A stretch of DNA of 64,000 nt from Monosporascus cannonballus (taxonomy: Eukaryota; Ascomycota; Sordariomycetes; Xylariales). This document shows positions 11,288-22,560 of the stretch, in pieces. The position numbers and the translations under genes were made by a program. Under the pieces are notes generated by a model. That model saw only the letters and a list, made by a program, of their open reading frames with translations, had not been told where the DNA came from and made no database searches. The stretch covers positions 186,001-250,000 of the forward strand of contig QJNS01000067.1 in NCBI GenBank assembly GCA_004154925.1. The letters run 5' to 3'. Each line of letters begins with the position of its first letter. Within the stretch, counting starts at the first letter, position 1.

Positions 11288-13917
11288 TATATTTAAGGTT
11301 ACAACTTATTATAGCTTCTAGGAAACTAGGTAAAAGCGAAATGTTTTCTAAAAATACCCTGGTTACGGATAATAAGCCAAAAAAAGTTTTATAGCGAGGT
11401 AATTACGAAATAACATAACCGACGAAACCATAGGCGAGCTTACGGTATTAACTTTATCCGAAATTATTAAAGAAAATTTATAACATTAATTGTTTATAAA
11501 TATGCTTTAAAAGCTTAATATATAGCAAAAGAAATTTGCCAAATTAGTCCTTAGCTGTAATAAAACGATAAGTAATCTATTTAACCGGATAACGGAAATA
11601 AAAAGATATTTTTTTACGAAAACAGAAGAAAAAAAAACCTTTATAAAATAAGACCTGCCTTATTAAGGATTTACGGTAAGCTTACCGCTTAATAACGCGT
11701 TCGTAAAAACGAATTGTAAACTTATAAAATGGTTTTCGTAAAACAGAAAATAAAAAACGTTTTATTTATTTTCCGCCATATTCCCTACGAAAATAAAAAA
11801 AACTAATTTATTTCTGGTTTTTTGATAATAATTTACTTAGGTATTATAATATTTATATTTATTAAAAAGCAGTTATAAATTAATTATTAATTCGAAATAA
11901 AAATATTACGAAAGGATTTTAACGTCGATAATTTCTTTTTTTATATAAAAAAATAATTCGAAAATAAGCAGGCTGTATAATGCGTTACAGAATAATTATA
12001 ATATATAAAATAAAGTAATAATTAACGGTTTTAAAATTATTTATTAAATTTTAAATTCAAATTAGCCGAACATAAAAACTTAGCGTAACCTTTAATAATT
12101 AAGGTAGTGTTTTTCAATACCGGTATTAATATATAATTCCTTAACGCATTAATTACGAAAAGAATATTTTCTAATAATTATAACCGTTAAATACGTAAAG
12201 TAAAAAGGGTAATTAATTGCTTAAAGATTTTACCCGATTATTATATAAATAGAAAAATAATAATTTGATATTCCGATAAAAAAAGCAAAACGGTTAATTA
12301 ATAATAATACGTTAATTAAATTAATAAACCGGCTTAAATAACAAATATTTAAAAAAAATATTTATAACGAACATCGCTTAATTAATTACGTTAATTTCCA
12401 AATTTATGGACTAATAATAAGATGGTCGAAAAAACCGATCCGAGAGTAATTCGAGATAAGGTTTAGATAATCGGCTTTATACGAAATAGTTTTCCGATAA
12501 CGAAATAAAAATTCGAAAACGGAAAAAGTAATATTTCCGTTGCGCCGTTACGAATTATTCGAATTGGAAATACCTTAAATATAAACCCGTAAAACGGCCT
12601 TATCCGGTTAGGACGGAAATTACGGTAATAAATTTACGGAATACCGTTAACGGGGATAACGATTCGGATAACGAAAATTTTAAAAAATAACTTTTATTAA
12701 AAATTGTTAATAAAAAAAGGACGAAATAAAAAGAAATTATAAAAAGTTAATAATAAATTAAATAATACTTTTTTTATATTAAACGCTTTAATTAATAATA
12801 TTATATATATAAACGTTTTAATCGATAATAAGTATATTTATTATTTCGCATTTAATTAATAATTAGTTTGCCGTTTAAAATTATAACGTATACCTATTAT
12901 ATCTTATTAGCTAAAACTGGCGAAAAATAACGAATTTATAGCAACCATAATCCGAAGAATTATTTGCGTTAACGTAAATTTAAATAGCCGCCTAAAACAA
13001 ATCTGGGGGTACGTAATTAAAATTTAATTTTATCTCTTTATTTTAGGAAAAGCTTAAATGGAATATAATAATGTTATATACAAAACGAAATAACGGGTTA
13101 TCCGTTTCGTGGATAACGTTATCGCGCTTATATTATGCGAAAAAAAAATTTAATAAGAAATTTAAGAATTAGTTAAAAAGGTAATTATAAAAATATAAAG
13201 AAACCCGCTTAATAGCGGTTATAACTTTTGCAGCAATAACGCGGTAAAGTCGCCGTAAGAAAAATAGGATATAATTATTTGTAATTTTTATAAAAAAATA
13301 TTAATAAGGCCTTAAAAATAAAACCATAATTAATTTTTAAAGATATAACGGAATATTTTTTAAGAAAGTATAGATATTCCGAATTCTTTTTATAAATAAT
13401 GAAAGTTTATTATTATTATTTTATTATAATAATAATAACGTAATAATAAATTTAAAAATAAATATTTTAGTTTAGAAGACAATAATCCTATACGGATTTT
13501 TATATAAGATATTAAAAAAATTATTAGTTTTACGTAAAATATTTAAAATTTATTTAATAAAACTTAAATTCGGATTAATAATTTCCTAATAAGTACCCTG
13601 GTATTATTCGTAAAACAACTTTATGGAGATTTAGAGTTTTACGTAAATTATAGAGAATTAAATAAAATTATAAAGCAAAACCGTTATTCCTTTTCGTTAA
13701 TAAAAAAACGTTATAAACTTTATTATAAACCCGGTAATTTACAAAACTTAACGTTCGAACGGCTTTTTACCGATTATGTATCCGTTAAAGAAATAAATAG
13801 AAAATTGCATTCTGTATATATTTCGGAGTTTTCGAATAATTAGTATATTTATTCGGCTTTAGCGATATACCGGCTATTTTCCAATATTATATTAATACTA
13901 TATTAAAACGTTATTTT

Positions 13918-14155
13918 GATAATTTTTGTTTTGCGTATATAAACGATATATTAATTTATTTATCCGGTTTTCGAACCGACCATATAATTAAGGTTAAGTT
14001 AGTACTTTGTTATTTGGCGAAGGCAGGATTACAATTGGACCTGGACAAATGCGAATTTGTAATGCAGAAAACAAAATATTTAGGATTTATTATCGAAATA
14101 AAAATAAGCTTAAAAATTAATTTTAAAAAAAGAACTGTTATTCGAAAATAAAAGG
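13918..14155 (+). pseudogene. RE2 reverse transcriptase relic with mutated YxDD box
   Basis: An open stretch of about 80 codons that reads as the palm region of Gypsy reverse transcriptase: F-A-Y-I-N-D-I-L-I-Y, then G-L-Q-L-D-L-D-K-C-E-F and K-Y-L-G-F-I-I. The catalytic YxDD box reads Y-I-N-D, so the first aspartate has become asparagine (GAC to AAC, a RIP-type change). The enzyme would be inactive even without the stop codons on either side. Confidence 0.8.
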
Positions 14156-15262
14156 CCTTTATTAATATAAAAAAGATTAAGAACTTTATTAGGTTTATTA
14201 ATTTTTACCGAACCTTTATAAAACATTTTAATAGGATAACGGTTTCCTTTTTATAATTAATTAAAAAAACCCTTTTCCGTTAGAAATATAAAAAATAATA
14301 AGTTTTTGATCGATTTAAAAAAATTTATTATAACGCTTATTTTTACGTATTAAAATTCCAAAAAGGAAACGATAATAAAAACAAATTAATGCGGGTGGGT
14401 AATTAAAAAATGTTTATCTTAATTTAATTCGTTAAAACGCCTGTAATTAATTACGTATTTTTTTAAAAAATTATTATTAGTTAAATATAACTATAAAAAT
14501 ACGATAAAAAGCTGCTAATTATCGTTAAAGTATTAGCGAAATAAAAAAAGAATTTTAAAGGTTAATTAATTTATTTACGATCCTGATAAATTACGCAAAC
14601 TTTTAGTATTTTATAAATACCCGTAAATTTATTAAAAAGCAAATTTAATAAGCCGGTTTTTTATTCCCTTTTAATTTCGAATTTAAATATTATCTTGGCA
14701 AATTAATAAGCCGATCCGATATTATATTTCGTAAGTTATAAAAGTATTTTACGGCGAAAAATATTAAATTTAAAAGGCATATAACCTAGTTAAATAAAAA
14801 AATAATTATTTAATAAATTAATGTAAATTTAAAGATCTTAACGGCCGTAATTTACTTAAAGTAAAATAATAACGAACAACCGGTTATACCTCCCGATAAG
14901 GAAGTATTTTTGGAAAAAAACCTTTAAAAAATATATAATTTAAGGGTTATTAAAGATAAAACCCTAAATATAGCATACGTCGCCGTAGCCCAAAAGTTAC
15001 GTAATTTCCCTTTAATTATAAGCGCGGTAAAGGTTTTTATAACGGAATAATTTTTTAATTTTAAAAACTTTTTATACTTCAAAAATATATATTTGAATTT
15101 TTATTTAGGAGCCGTTCCGGATATTATTAATTTAACGGATATACGATTTTTATATTATTTGCCACCTGAAAAAAAACATTACATTAATAATATTAATTCA
15201 TAATTATTATTAGGCAGGATAAACTTAGGATATATGCCGTTTCTGCCGTAATTGCAATATAT

Positions 15263-15478
15263 ATGGCAAGTTATACGTATAAAAAAACGAAAAAAGGATT
15301 ATTATGGCCCTTATTTATTTTAAACCGATTTTATTTAGATTTTTCGGTACATGTTATAATCGATTTACTGGTAAAACAAAAAGGGGACCTTTATTTTCTT
15401 ATAATACTTTACGATCGTTTAACGAAAACGGTTATTTTAAAGTCGATATTTAATAAAGACTTAAAAACATATATTTAA
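15263..15478 (+). pseudogene. RE2 integrase core relic
   Basis: A 71-codon open fragment matching the start of the Gypsy integrase catalytic core: a segment ending L-D-F-S-V followed by I-I-D-L-L-V-K, then D-R-L-T-K. The DRLTK motif near residue 51 is characteristic of Ty3/Gypsy integrases. The frame is closed by a TAA stop and no complete DDE triad is readable, so this is a fragment of a dead pol gene. Confidence 0.75.
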
Positions 15479-16486
15479 TATTTTATTATTTATTATTAAA
15501 AATATTACGATTTTCCTAAAAATTTAATATCGGATACAAAAAGTAATTAAATAAGTAAATTTTAAACTTATTTATATAACTTAATAAATATATAATAATA
15601 GCTTAATATATTTTTTTTATTTTTAAATAAACGGAATTAAGGAAAAAATTAATTAAAAAAGTTTTACGTATTTTTATTATTTTATAAGTTACGTATAATA
15701 TAATTAGATTACGTTTTTACCGGTAGCATAATTAGCTTTTAATAGCAAACATTTTTCGATAAAAATAATTTTTTTAAATTTGTAAATATAATATAAAATT
15801 TATTAACGAAATACCAGTAATTTTCTAATTAATTTCCGAAAAAAAAATTATTGATTTTGTTACTAAATAAAGAAAAAAATATAAAATTCGTATAACTTAT
15901 TATTGCATTCATATAAGCCCGGATAAAATAATTAATTAATACTTTTAAAAAATAAATATTACATTTTAAAATAGAACTTTTAATATAATTAAATTTAAAA
16001 AATATAATTATTTTATAATTATTTAAAGGGATATTTTAAATATATAATAAATATAAAATTATTATAATTATGCCGTATAATACCGTAAAATTAAATATAT
16101 TATTAAGGATATATTCGAAATTCCATATATATTTCTTAAAATTAATTATAAAAAATGAGTTATTTAATTAAGTTTTAAATAATAATTAATTAATACCGAT
16201 TTAATTATTAAAAAACAAAATATATAATAAAATATATATTAATAGCTGAAAATAAGCGCATAAGTTGCGATTACTTAAAAGAGCTATTTATAAAATAAAT
16301 AAATTATGCCAAATTAATATAAAAGTTATATAACAGTTTTGAAAATATAATTATTTTTAATAATTTCGAAAAATTATTCGGAAACGGAAACGGGGTCGGC
16401 GAAAACGTAAAGGTACGAATACGGATAAAAAGAAAAAGATATAAGCAAAGCCGCCGCCGTTTCGCCGCAGCCTCGTTATTCCATAA

Positions 16487-16504
16487 GGGCGAGGAAGGGG
16501 GTGA
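16487..16504 (+). other. RE2 polypurine tract
   Basis: A purine run (GGGCGAGGAAGGGGGTGA) immediately upstream of the 3' LTR, placed where the plus-strand primer of an LTR retrotransposon lies. It fixes the element orientation as plus. Confidence 0.75.
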
Positions 16505-16694
16505 TATTATAGGCTAAAGCCTATAGGGCAGTTCGGGCTTACGAAGCCAGCTCCTTAGCTCGAATTTATCCATATGTATATAGGGAGTAGCCACCAGCAA
16601 GGTGGCTAGCTGTTTTTTCCCTTCTTTTTTTACTTTAAATATAAACCTTTATTGGGCCGTGCCTCCGTTCAACCTACGCATCGTGCCCGTTACA
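16505..16694 (+). repeat. RE2 3' LTR
   Basis: 190 bp, TATTATAGGC (original TGTTACAGGC with G-to-A and C-to-T changes) to CCCGTTACA. It is better preserved at its 3' end than the 5' copy. Confidence 0.9.
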
Positions 16695-16751
16695 AGCACC
16701 TATTAAAAAGTTTTTACAAGTAACGACGGAATTACCAGAAATAATTACATT

Positions 16752-17063
16752 TTAATTAATATTTTTAATAAACCAATCGGTATTACCGATACCAGACCAA
16801 TTTCCTAAACCAGCAAAAAAACCTAATACGGCTATAGAAACCGTTACGATAGCCTGTTTTTAACGTTCTTATTTCTTCAACTCTTTAAATAATTGTAATT
16901 CCCGTTATATTATTTTTATTTCTTTAAAGCGAAAAAAAAACCTTTTATTTCTGAAAACGGATTAAATACGGGATAATTTTATTTATCTTTTATTAATAAC
17001 GTTGTTGCAATTCCAAAAAACGTTTTTTTACAAAAGCCTTTTTTCGTTTTAGGCGTTAATTTT
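16752..17063 (-). pseudogene. RE1 antisense accessory ORF relic
   Basis: In the region between the integrase part of RE1 and its 3' LTR the sense strand is uninformative, but one minus-strand frame stays charged and helical (K-K-R-F-L-E-L-Q-Q-R, then R-E-L-Q-L-F-K-E-L-K-K). It ends in a Trp/Gly-rich tail (G-L-G-N-W-S-G-I-G-N-T-D-W). All of its stops are TAA, consistent with RIP of CAA/CAG/CGA-type codons. Comparable antisense frames lie at the same place in RE3, RE5 and RE6. The function is unknown and the boundaries are approximate. Confidence 0.5.
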
Positions 17064-17364
17064 TGGCGCAAATATTTTCCCAAAAAAAATATTAATCTCG
17101 TTACCAAAATATTTACTTTTAATATAAACTTTATATTTAAAAACGTTTTTTATTATTTCATATTTTTAGAACTTAAAAAATATAAAAAATACGGTATAAT
17201 TTCAGAATTAAAATCGTGAAAAGTAAAAAGCAGGTTTTGCAGACAAATAATAATAAAAATCTGATAACGACTTTTAGCAATACAACTCGATATCGTAAAA
17301 AACCGGTAATATTTACTAAGAAAAATAAAAATCTTAAAGGTAAGATTTGAGAGAAAAAAAATCG

Positions 17365-17756
17365 TATTACGACCTGACGGGTTCCGGCTTTAAGAAACGG
17401 TTAACGAGAATAATACAGACCACCTTCCAGGTTATGTAACGAGTATTTAGCAAAATTCAGCTAAATACGAATAATTAACATTAAATAATTATTTAATAAA
17501 ATTTCGTTAAGCATAATTAAGCAGAAATAAGCAGTAATACCAAAACCAATATATATATGCTTATTATTTCCATAGTTTAGATAGTAATAGCTTATAATAT
17601 TTATTAATAATAATCGTTTGCAATACAACTTTTGCACCTTTAATATTAAGAGACGTAACTAAGTTACCTCGTTGCTACAGAGTCCCACGATACTCCTGCC
17701 AACATAAACCCGCACGACTAAGGTTTAATAGTTGGTTAAACCCCCTAGCCGTCATA
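17365..17756 (+). repeat. RE1 3' LTR
   Basis: 392 bp, TATTACGACC to GCCGTCATA, paired with 5112-5497. Its last ~130 bp are nearly unmutated and GC-balanced, while the middle is AT-shifted. Confidence 0.9.
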
Positions 17757-17761
17757 CCAGG

Positions 17762-18853
17762 TTAGGGGGGCTCCTGAGCTTCGCACAACCGTCTAGGATA
17801 CAGAGAGGACAGCGGAGTCTCGGGTAAAGGAGTCATGGGACATGTTTACTTGTCTGTATCCTACTCCACCGCCCTATCGCTACCAATCTCCAGGCAGGTT
17901 GCTCTGGTATTTGGATGCCTTGGAAGACAGGATATTGACGAGCTAATAGATCGTGGGTCGTATCAGCTAGCCAGGTGTGCTACAGCACACAAAATAAGGG
18001 GACGCCACCTTCTGATCGGAGGATGTATGTTGCGTTGCTAGGATACATAAAAGCAGTGCGTATATTACAATCCACGCAAGTAGTCTAATATAACAACCAT
18101 AATTATTGTCCCCCTATATTAGATATATACTACGTTCAGACGGTTCTCCTAATTCGAACATTTCGTGTTGCCAACCGACCTATGGCCTGAAGAAAGAACA
18201 GCTGTTGCCGAGCCGGAATATTCCATTCTAAGCCTCATCCCTTAACAATTGCCATTCGTACTTGCGAATGTCCATTACAAGGCCGATGGGAATGGGTAAG
18301 AAACAAAAGCCTTCACCTACTTTGTCGTACGGAATTGTACTGTACCTACGTCAGCTATTGTTATCCCTAAAAAGGCTCGTTATCCTTATCTTATCGATTG
18401 GACTCGTTGTTAAACCACAAAATTGTCTAGCCACTCCTCTTAGCCCCTCTAGCCCCTCTCGCCCCTTCTATCGATTAACAATCGCCTTGCCACAGCGAAC
18501 TGAAATTCCGCTCAGAGTAAACGTCCTACAACCAATCACCGTTAGTTAGGCATAGAAAAAAAAAAATCTTTTCTAGGTACTTTGCCATAGGAGAGGACCC
18601 TTAGAAGTCTTACGGGACCAAGCCTCATTTGGCATAGGGCGAGTCTTTAATCGTGGGGTCTGAATTTTTCCACGGTGGGGAGAAAAAAAAATAAAAAGCG
18701 TGAGACAGGCCGAGAGAAGGAAAATTCTATTCGACCTGCACTGTCCTGTCTTGTCCTGTCTTCCCTCCTCTCACAACTACTTCAAGTGGGATTCGTCGCT
18801 GGTTGATCTTCCCAACTCATTTCTTCCCTTCAACAACAACACATCATTTTAAA
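17762..18853 (+). promoter_or_regulatory. SSB1 upstream region
   Basis: No supported gene lies here. Near the start codon there are pyrimidine-rich stretches (about 18426-18470 and 18740-18775, with a repeated CTGTC/CTTGTC pattern) that are common in highly expressed fungal promoters. GGAAAATTCT at 18719-18728 fits a minimal inverted heat-shock element pair (nGAAnnTTCn), but SSB-type Hsp70s are usually not heat-induced, so I give this little weight. Confidence 0.4.
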
Positions 18854-20992
18854 ATGGCGGAAGAAGTCTACGATGGTGCCGTTGGCATTGACTTGGGTAT
18901 GTTTGCGAAACCGAGAGATTGCGGTTTTACTAGGAACTCTTGAAAATCTTGCGATCGCTCCTACGACGTTTTTCCACTAACCATCGGGATATCTTCCAAC
19001 AGGAACAACCTACTCTTGCGTTGCTACCTACGAGGGAACCAATGTCGAGATTATTGCAAACGAGCAGGGTAGTTTCACCACTCCCTCCTTCGTCTCCTTC
19101 ACGGACAAGGAGCGGTTGATTGGTGAGGCGGCCAAGAACCAGGCTGCTATGAACCCCCGCAACACCGTCTTCGATGTCAAGTCAGTACTACCACAGTTTC
19201 AATGACAATCCACGCACAACTGACTAGAGGCTCTTTGCGACAGGCGATTGATTGGTCGGCCCTTCGATGACCCTATCGTCAAGAAGGACGTCGAATCATG
19301 GCCTTTCAAGGTCGTGGAGCAGGGAAACAACCCCATGGTCGAGGTCGAGTACCTTGGCGAGACGAAGAAATTCTCCCCTCAGGAGATCTCCGCCATGGTC
19401 CTCACGAAGGTGCGGGGCGCAATTCCTTCCTGCGGTGCCGCCGCGCTATGTTATCCTTTACTGACAGCATTTACGTATGTAGATGAAGGAAATCGCCGAG
19501 ACGAAGCTCGGCAAGAAGGTTGAGAAGGCGGTTATCACCGTCCCCGCCTACTTCAACGACAACCAGCGTCAAGCCACCAAGGATGCCGGTGCCATCGCTG
19601 GCCTCAACGTCCTCCGTATCATCAACGAGCCTACTGCTGCTGCCATCGCCTACGGTCTTGGCTCCGGCAAGACTAACAAAGAACGAAACGTCCTGATCTA
19701 CGATCTTGGTGGTGGTACTTTCGATGTCTCTCTCCTAAACATCCAGGGTGGTGTCTTCACCGTCAAGGCCACGGCTGGCGACACTCATCTTGGTGGTCAG
19801 GACTTCGATACCAATCTCCTCGAGCACTGCAAGAAGGAGTTCCAGCGCAAGTTCAAGAAGGACATGTCCGGCGACCCGCGTGCTCTCCGAAGACTCCGGA
19901 CTGCTTGCGAGCGCGCCAAGCGCACTCTGTCCAACGGTGCCCAGACCACCATCGAGATCGACTCGCTCTTCGACGGCGAGGATTTCTTCCTCCAGATCAC
20001 TCGTGCTCGTTTCGAGGACCTGAACGCCAAGGCTTTCCAGGGCACCCTGGAGCCCGTGGCCCAGGTCCTCAAGGATGCTGCCATCGAGAAGAGCGCCGTC
20101 GACGAGATTGTCCTCGTCGGTGGTTCTACTCGTATTCCGAAGATCCAGAAGCTTCTGAGCGACTTCTTCGACGGCAAGAAGCTCGAGAAGAGCATCAACC
20201 CCGACGAGGCTGTCGCCTACGGTGCCGCCGTCCAGGCCGGTATCCTCTCCGGCAAGGCCACGTCTGCCGATACCTCCGATCTTCTGCTGCTTGACGTCGT
20301 CCCCCTCTCCCTTGGTGTCGCCATGGAGGGTAACATCTTCGCCCCCGTCGTCACCCGTGGTCAGACCGTCCCTACCATCAAGAAGCGGACGTTCACCACT
20401 GTTGCCGACAACCAGCAGACCGTCCAGTTCCCCGTCTACCAGGGTGAGCGTGTCAACTGCGAGGACAACACCTCGCTGGGAGAGTTTACCCTCGCCCCTA
20501 TCCCGCCGATGCGGGCCGGAGAGGCCGTCTTGGAGGTCGTTTTCGAGGTCGACGTCAACGGTATCCTGAAGGTCACTGCTACCGAGAAGACCTCGGGCCG
20601 CAGTGCCAACATCACCATCTCCAACTCTGTTGGCAAGCTCTCTTCCACTGAGATCGAGAGCATGATCAACGGTAAGCCATATCCTGATGAGCCGAGAAAA
20701 TAATAGCTAATACCAAGTAATAGATGCCGAGAAGTTCAAGAGCAGCGACGAGGCTTTCAGCAAGCGCTTTGAGGCCAAGCAGCAACTCGAGTCCTACATC
20801 AGTCGCGTCGAGGAGATCGTCTCCGACCCGACGCTGTCTCTCAAGCTCAAGCGTGGCCAGAAGGAGAAGATCGAGCAGTCCCTCAGCGATGCTATGGGTC
20901 AGCTCGAGATCGAGGACTCTACTGCTGAGGATCTGAAGAAGAAGGAGCTGGCGTTGAAGAGACTGGTGACTAAGGCGATGTCTACCCGATAA
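18854..20992 (+). CDS. SSB1: Ribosome-associated Hsp70 chaperone, SSB type
   Basis: A cytosolic Hsp70 ATPase that binds nascent chains at the ribosome exit with the RAC co-chaperone. Five exons: 18854-18896, 19003-19180, 19244-19409, 19483-20671 and 20724-20992, with introns of 106, 63, 73 and 52 bp bounded by GT..AG and CTGAC/CTAAT branch sites. The product is 614 aa, matching the ~613-aa SSB family. The phosphate-1 loop G-I-D-L-G-T-T-Y is at residues ~11-18 and is split by intron 1. I-I-N-E-P-T-A-A-A and D-L-G-G-G-T-F-D-V lie in exon 4. The C-terminus ends K-A-M-S-T-R without the EEVD of SSA-type Hsp70s, which supports SSB over SSA. It is the only gene in a 3.8-kb island between two dead retrotransposon blocks. 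Confidence 0.95.
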
Positions 20993-21541
20993 GCTCCACT
21001 AATGTTTTAACGGATTTCGGGCACGGAATATACACGGGGGTAGACTGGGCTCTCGAGAGTCTGGATTATGATTTGACGCTCGTCTTCAGGGTTGGTAGAT
21101 ATTGGCATTTTAAGGGAAATTGCCAGTCTCCCTTGGGTCCATGAAGAAGGAAGCATAAAAGTTCTTCTTTCTGGGATGGCCCTAACCATCCCTCCGAACC
21201 TTCCCATGACTGTTAGTCTTAACGTTTCATGAAACGATCCCGGTTCTCGGCACATTGCATGTAGAATAGGAACAATGAATCAAGGGAAGGGCAACGAATG
21301 ATACCTGAATTACAACATAGTCTACTTCTTTCCGGTGATCGTGGCATATAACCGTTTCTGATTTTCTCCTTAATTCTCTCGGTATTCGAGAATGAGGCGC
21401 AGGTCTGTGGTTACTAGCAACCATTAAGATGCAGGGCTCATTTACCGATAAGTGGAAGGTGGTGCATACTGGCTAAGCGCCATACATATGTATTACTCCC
21501 ATTGAGAATCAGAATGTCGGTGGCCCACTTAGTAATTGAAT
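20993..21541. other. SSB1 3' flank, no further gene
   Basis: GC-balanced sequence downstream of the SSB1 stop. Short minus-strand frames (21007-21255, 21227-21424) show no domain. The region ends exactly at the CACAC target site of RE3. Confidence 0.5.
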
Positions 21542-21546
21542 CACAC

Positions 21547-21939
21547 TGTGACGGCTAGGGGTTTAACCAACTATTAAACCTTAGTCGTACGGGTTTATGT
21601 TGGCAGGAATATCGTAAGATTCTGAGCAATGGATACAGTAACGTATTACGTCTCGTAATTTCAAGGGTGCCTTAAGTAACGATATTATATTGCAAATTAA
21701 AGCTATCTAAATTATAGAAATAATAAACGTATATATCTTTATTCTGGTTCAAAATATTTAAACGGCTTAAACCTTTAAGCTTATTAAGCCCTTTAAGCTT
21801 TTTTACCGGCTTAAGGAGCTTAAGATGTTTAACATCTTAAAACCTTTAAGCCGATTACGTAATACCTTAGCGGCAATCGGGTTTTGTTTTTTCGTAAGCC
21901 CGACCGTTTGCAAAAAGCCAAAACTGTTAGTTTATAATA
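21547..21939 (-). repeat. RE3 3' LTR (left end)
   Basis: 393 bp, starting TGTGACGGCTAGGGG and ending TTTATAATA. The first ~190 bp correspond to the RE1 R-U5 part. The remainder, rich in TTAAGC repeats, is a U3 unlike that of RE1. Confidence 0.9.
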
Positions 21940-22260
21940 CGATCTCCTTTTTTCCAAAATCTTTATCCCTAAAAATCAAATTATTCGTTTATTAATTTTA
22001 GTACGTAACCTTTTTTCCTTTATATTTATTATATCGGGTTATATTAAAAAATCTTATTTTCGTAAACGTATTACCGTTTTTATTTTTTTAAAACGTATTA
22101 AGCGCTTTAGTTTTAAAATATTTTCTTGTTCCCGTTATAAAAAAGAAAATACGGAATACAAAGTTGTTCGGGGTTCTTTAAAATATGCACGTTATATTTA
22201 TTATGGCGGTCCTTATAACGTTTTCGGCCCTTTAAAAATTGAATATCAAAAACTTCTAGA

Positions 22261-22560
22261 TAAAAGAAATTGTTTAAAACGTAAAAAAAACAGGTTCGTA
22301 AAACGTTGCAAACGGCTGCTAACAAATTGGACCGTTTGCAAAAATAAAGGCGGCTGCTCCGTTATCGTAATATCGAGATACTTTATTAAGATATTAAAGG
22401 TACGAAAATCATAAAAAAGTTCGAACGCTTAAAAAACAATAATAATTAAAAGCTGCCGTTATAGTTATTATATTAGCGTAAGCCGTAATCGATTGGCTCC
22501 ATATTTTGGCTATTAAACTGGTTAGCTATGAGCTAAAATACGTTCGTCGTTATTAATAAA
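22261..22560 (+). pseudogene. RE3 antisense accessory ORF relic
   Basis: On the strand opposite to pol, just inside the 3' LTR of RE3, a frame from 22261 gives a charged helical stretch. It reads Q-V-R-K-T-L-Q-T-A-A-N-K-L-D-R-L-Q-K, a TAA, then R-R-L-L-R-Y-R-N-I-E, and is interrupted only by TAA codons. The heptad-like L/charged pattern suggests a coiled coil. Its position and antisense polarity match relics in RE1, RE5 and RE6. Limits are approximate because frameshifts may exist downstream of about 22440. Confidence 0.5.

Larger units (their letters stand above)
11098..16694 (+). mobile_element. RE2: Ty3/Gypsy retrotransposon nested in RE1
   Basis: A 5.6-kb insertion with two 190-bp LTRs (11098-11287, 16505-16694) and the exact target duplication AGCAC (11093-11097, 16695-16699). 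Remains of reverse transcriptase (13918 on) and integrase (15263-15478) are in Gypsy order on the plus strand. A GC-retaining polypurine tract, GAGGAAGGGGGTGA, directly precedes the 3' LTR. The small size and short LTRs recall compact fungal Gypsy elements such as the MAGGY/Cft-1 type, but I see no clear chromodomain. Because it sits inside RE1 it is the younger of the two. Confidence 0.92.
5112..17756 (+). mobile_element. RE1: Ty3/Gypsy retrotransposon, RIP-mutated, split by RE2 and a mini-LTR
   Basis: A full-length insertion bounded by LTRs (5112-5497 and 17365-17756) and by the exact target duplication CCAGG (5107-5111, 17757-17761). Reverse transcriptase remains near 8711 lie upstream of integrase remains near 9858, the Gypsy gene order on the plus strand. 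An A/G-rich stretch (17349-17360) next to the 3' LTR fits a polypurine tract. The interior is full of TAA stops. RE2 (11098-16694) and the 145-bp element at 10270-10414 inserted later, so the element proper is about 6.9 kb. The leader after the 5' LTR (5498-5640) matches the RE3 leader, making RE1 and RE3 one family. Confidence 0.9.

Noticed and set aside
18719..18728. Heat-shock element in front of SSB1
   Set aside because: Only one minimal GAA..TTC pair. Functional elements normally have three or more alternating units, and SSB-type genes are usually not heat-induced.
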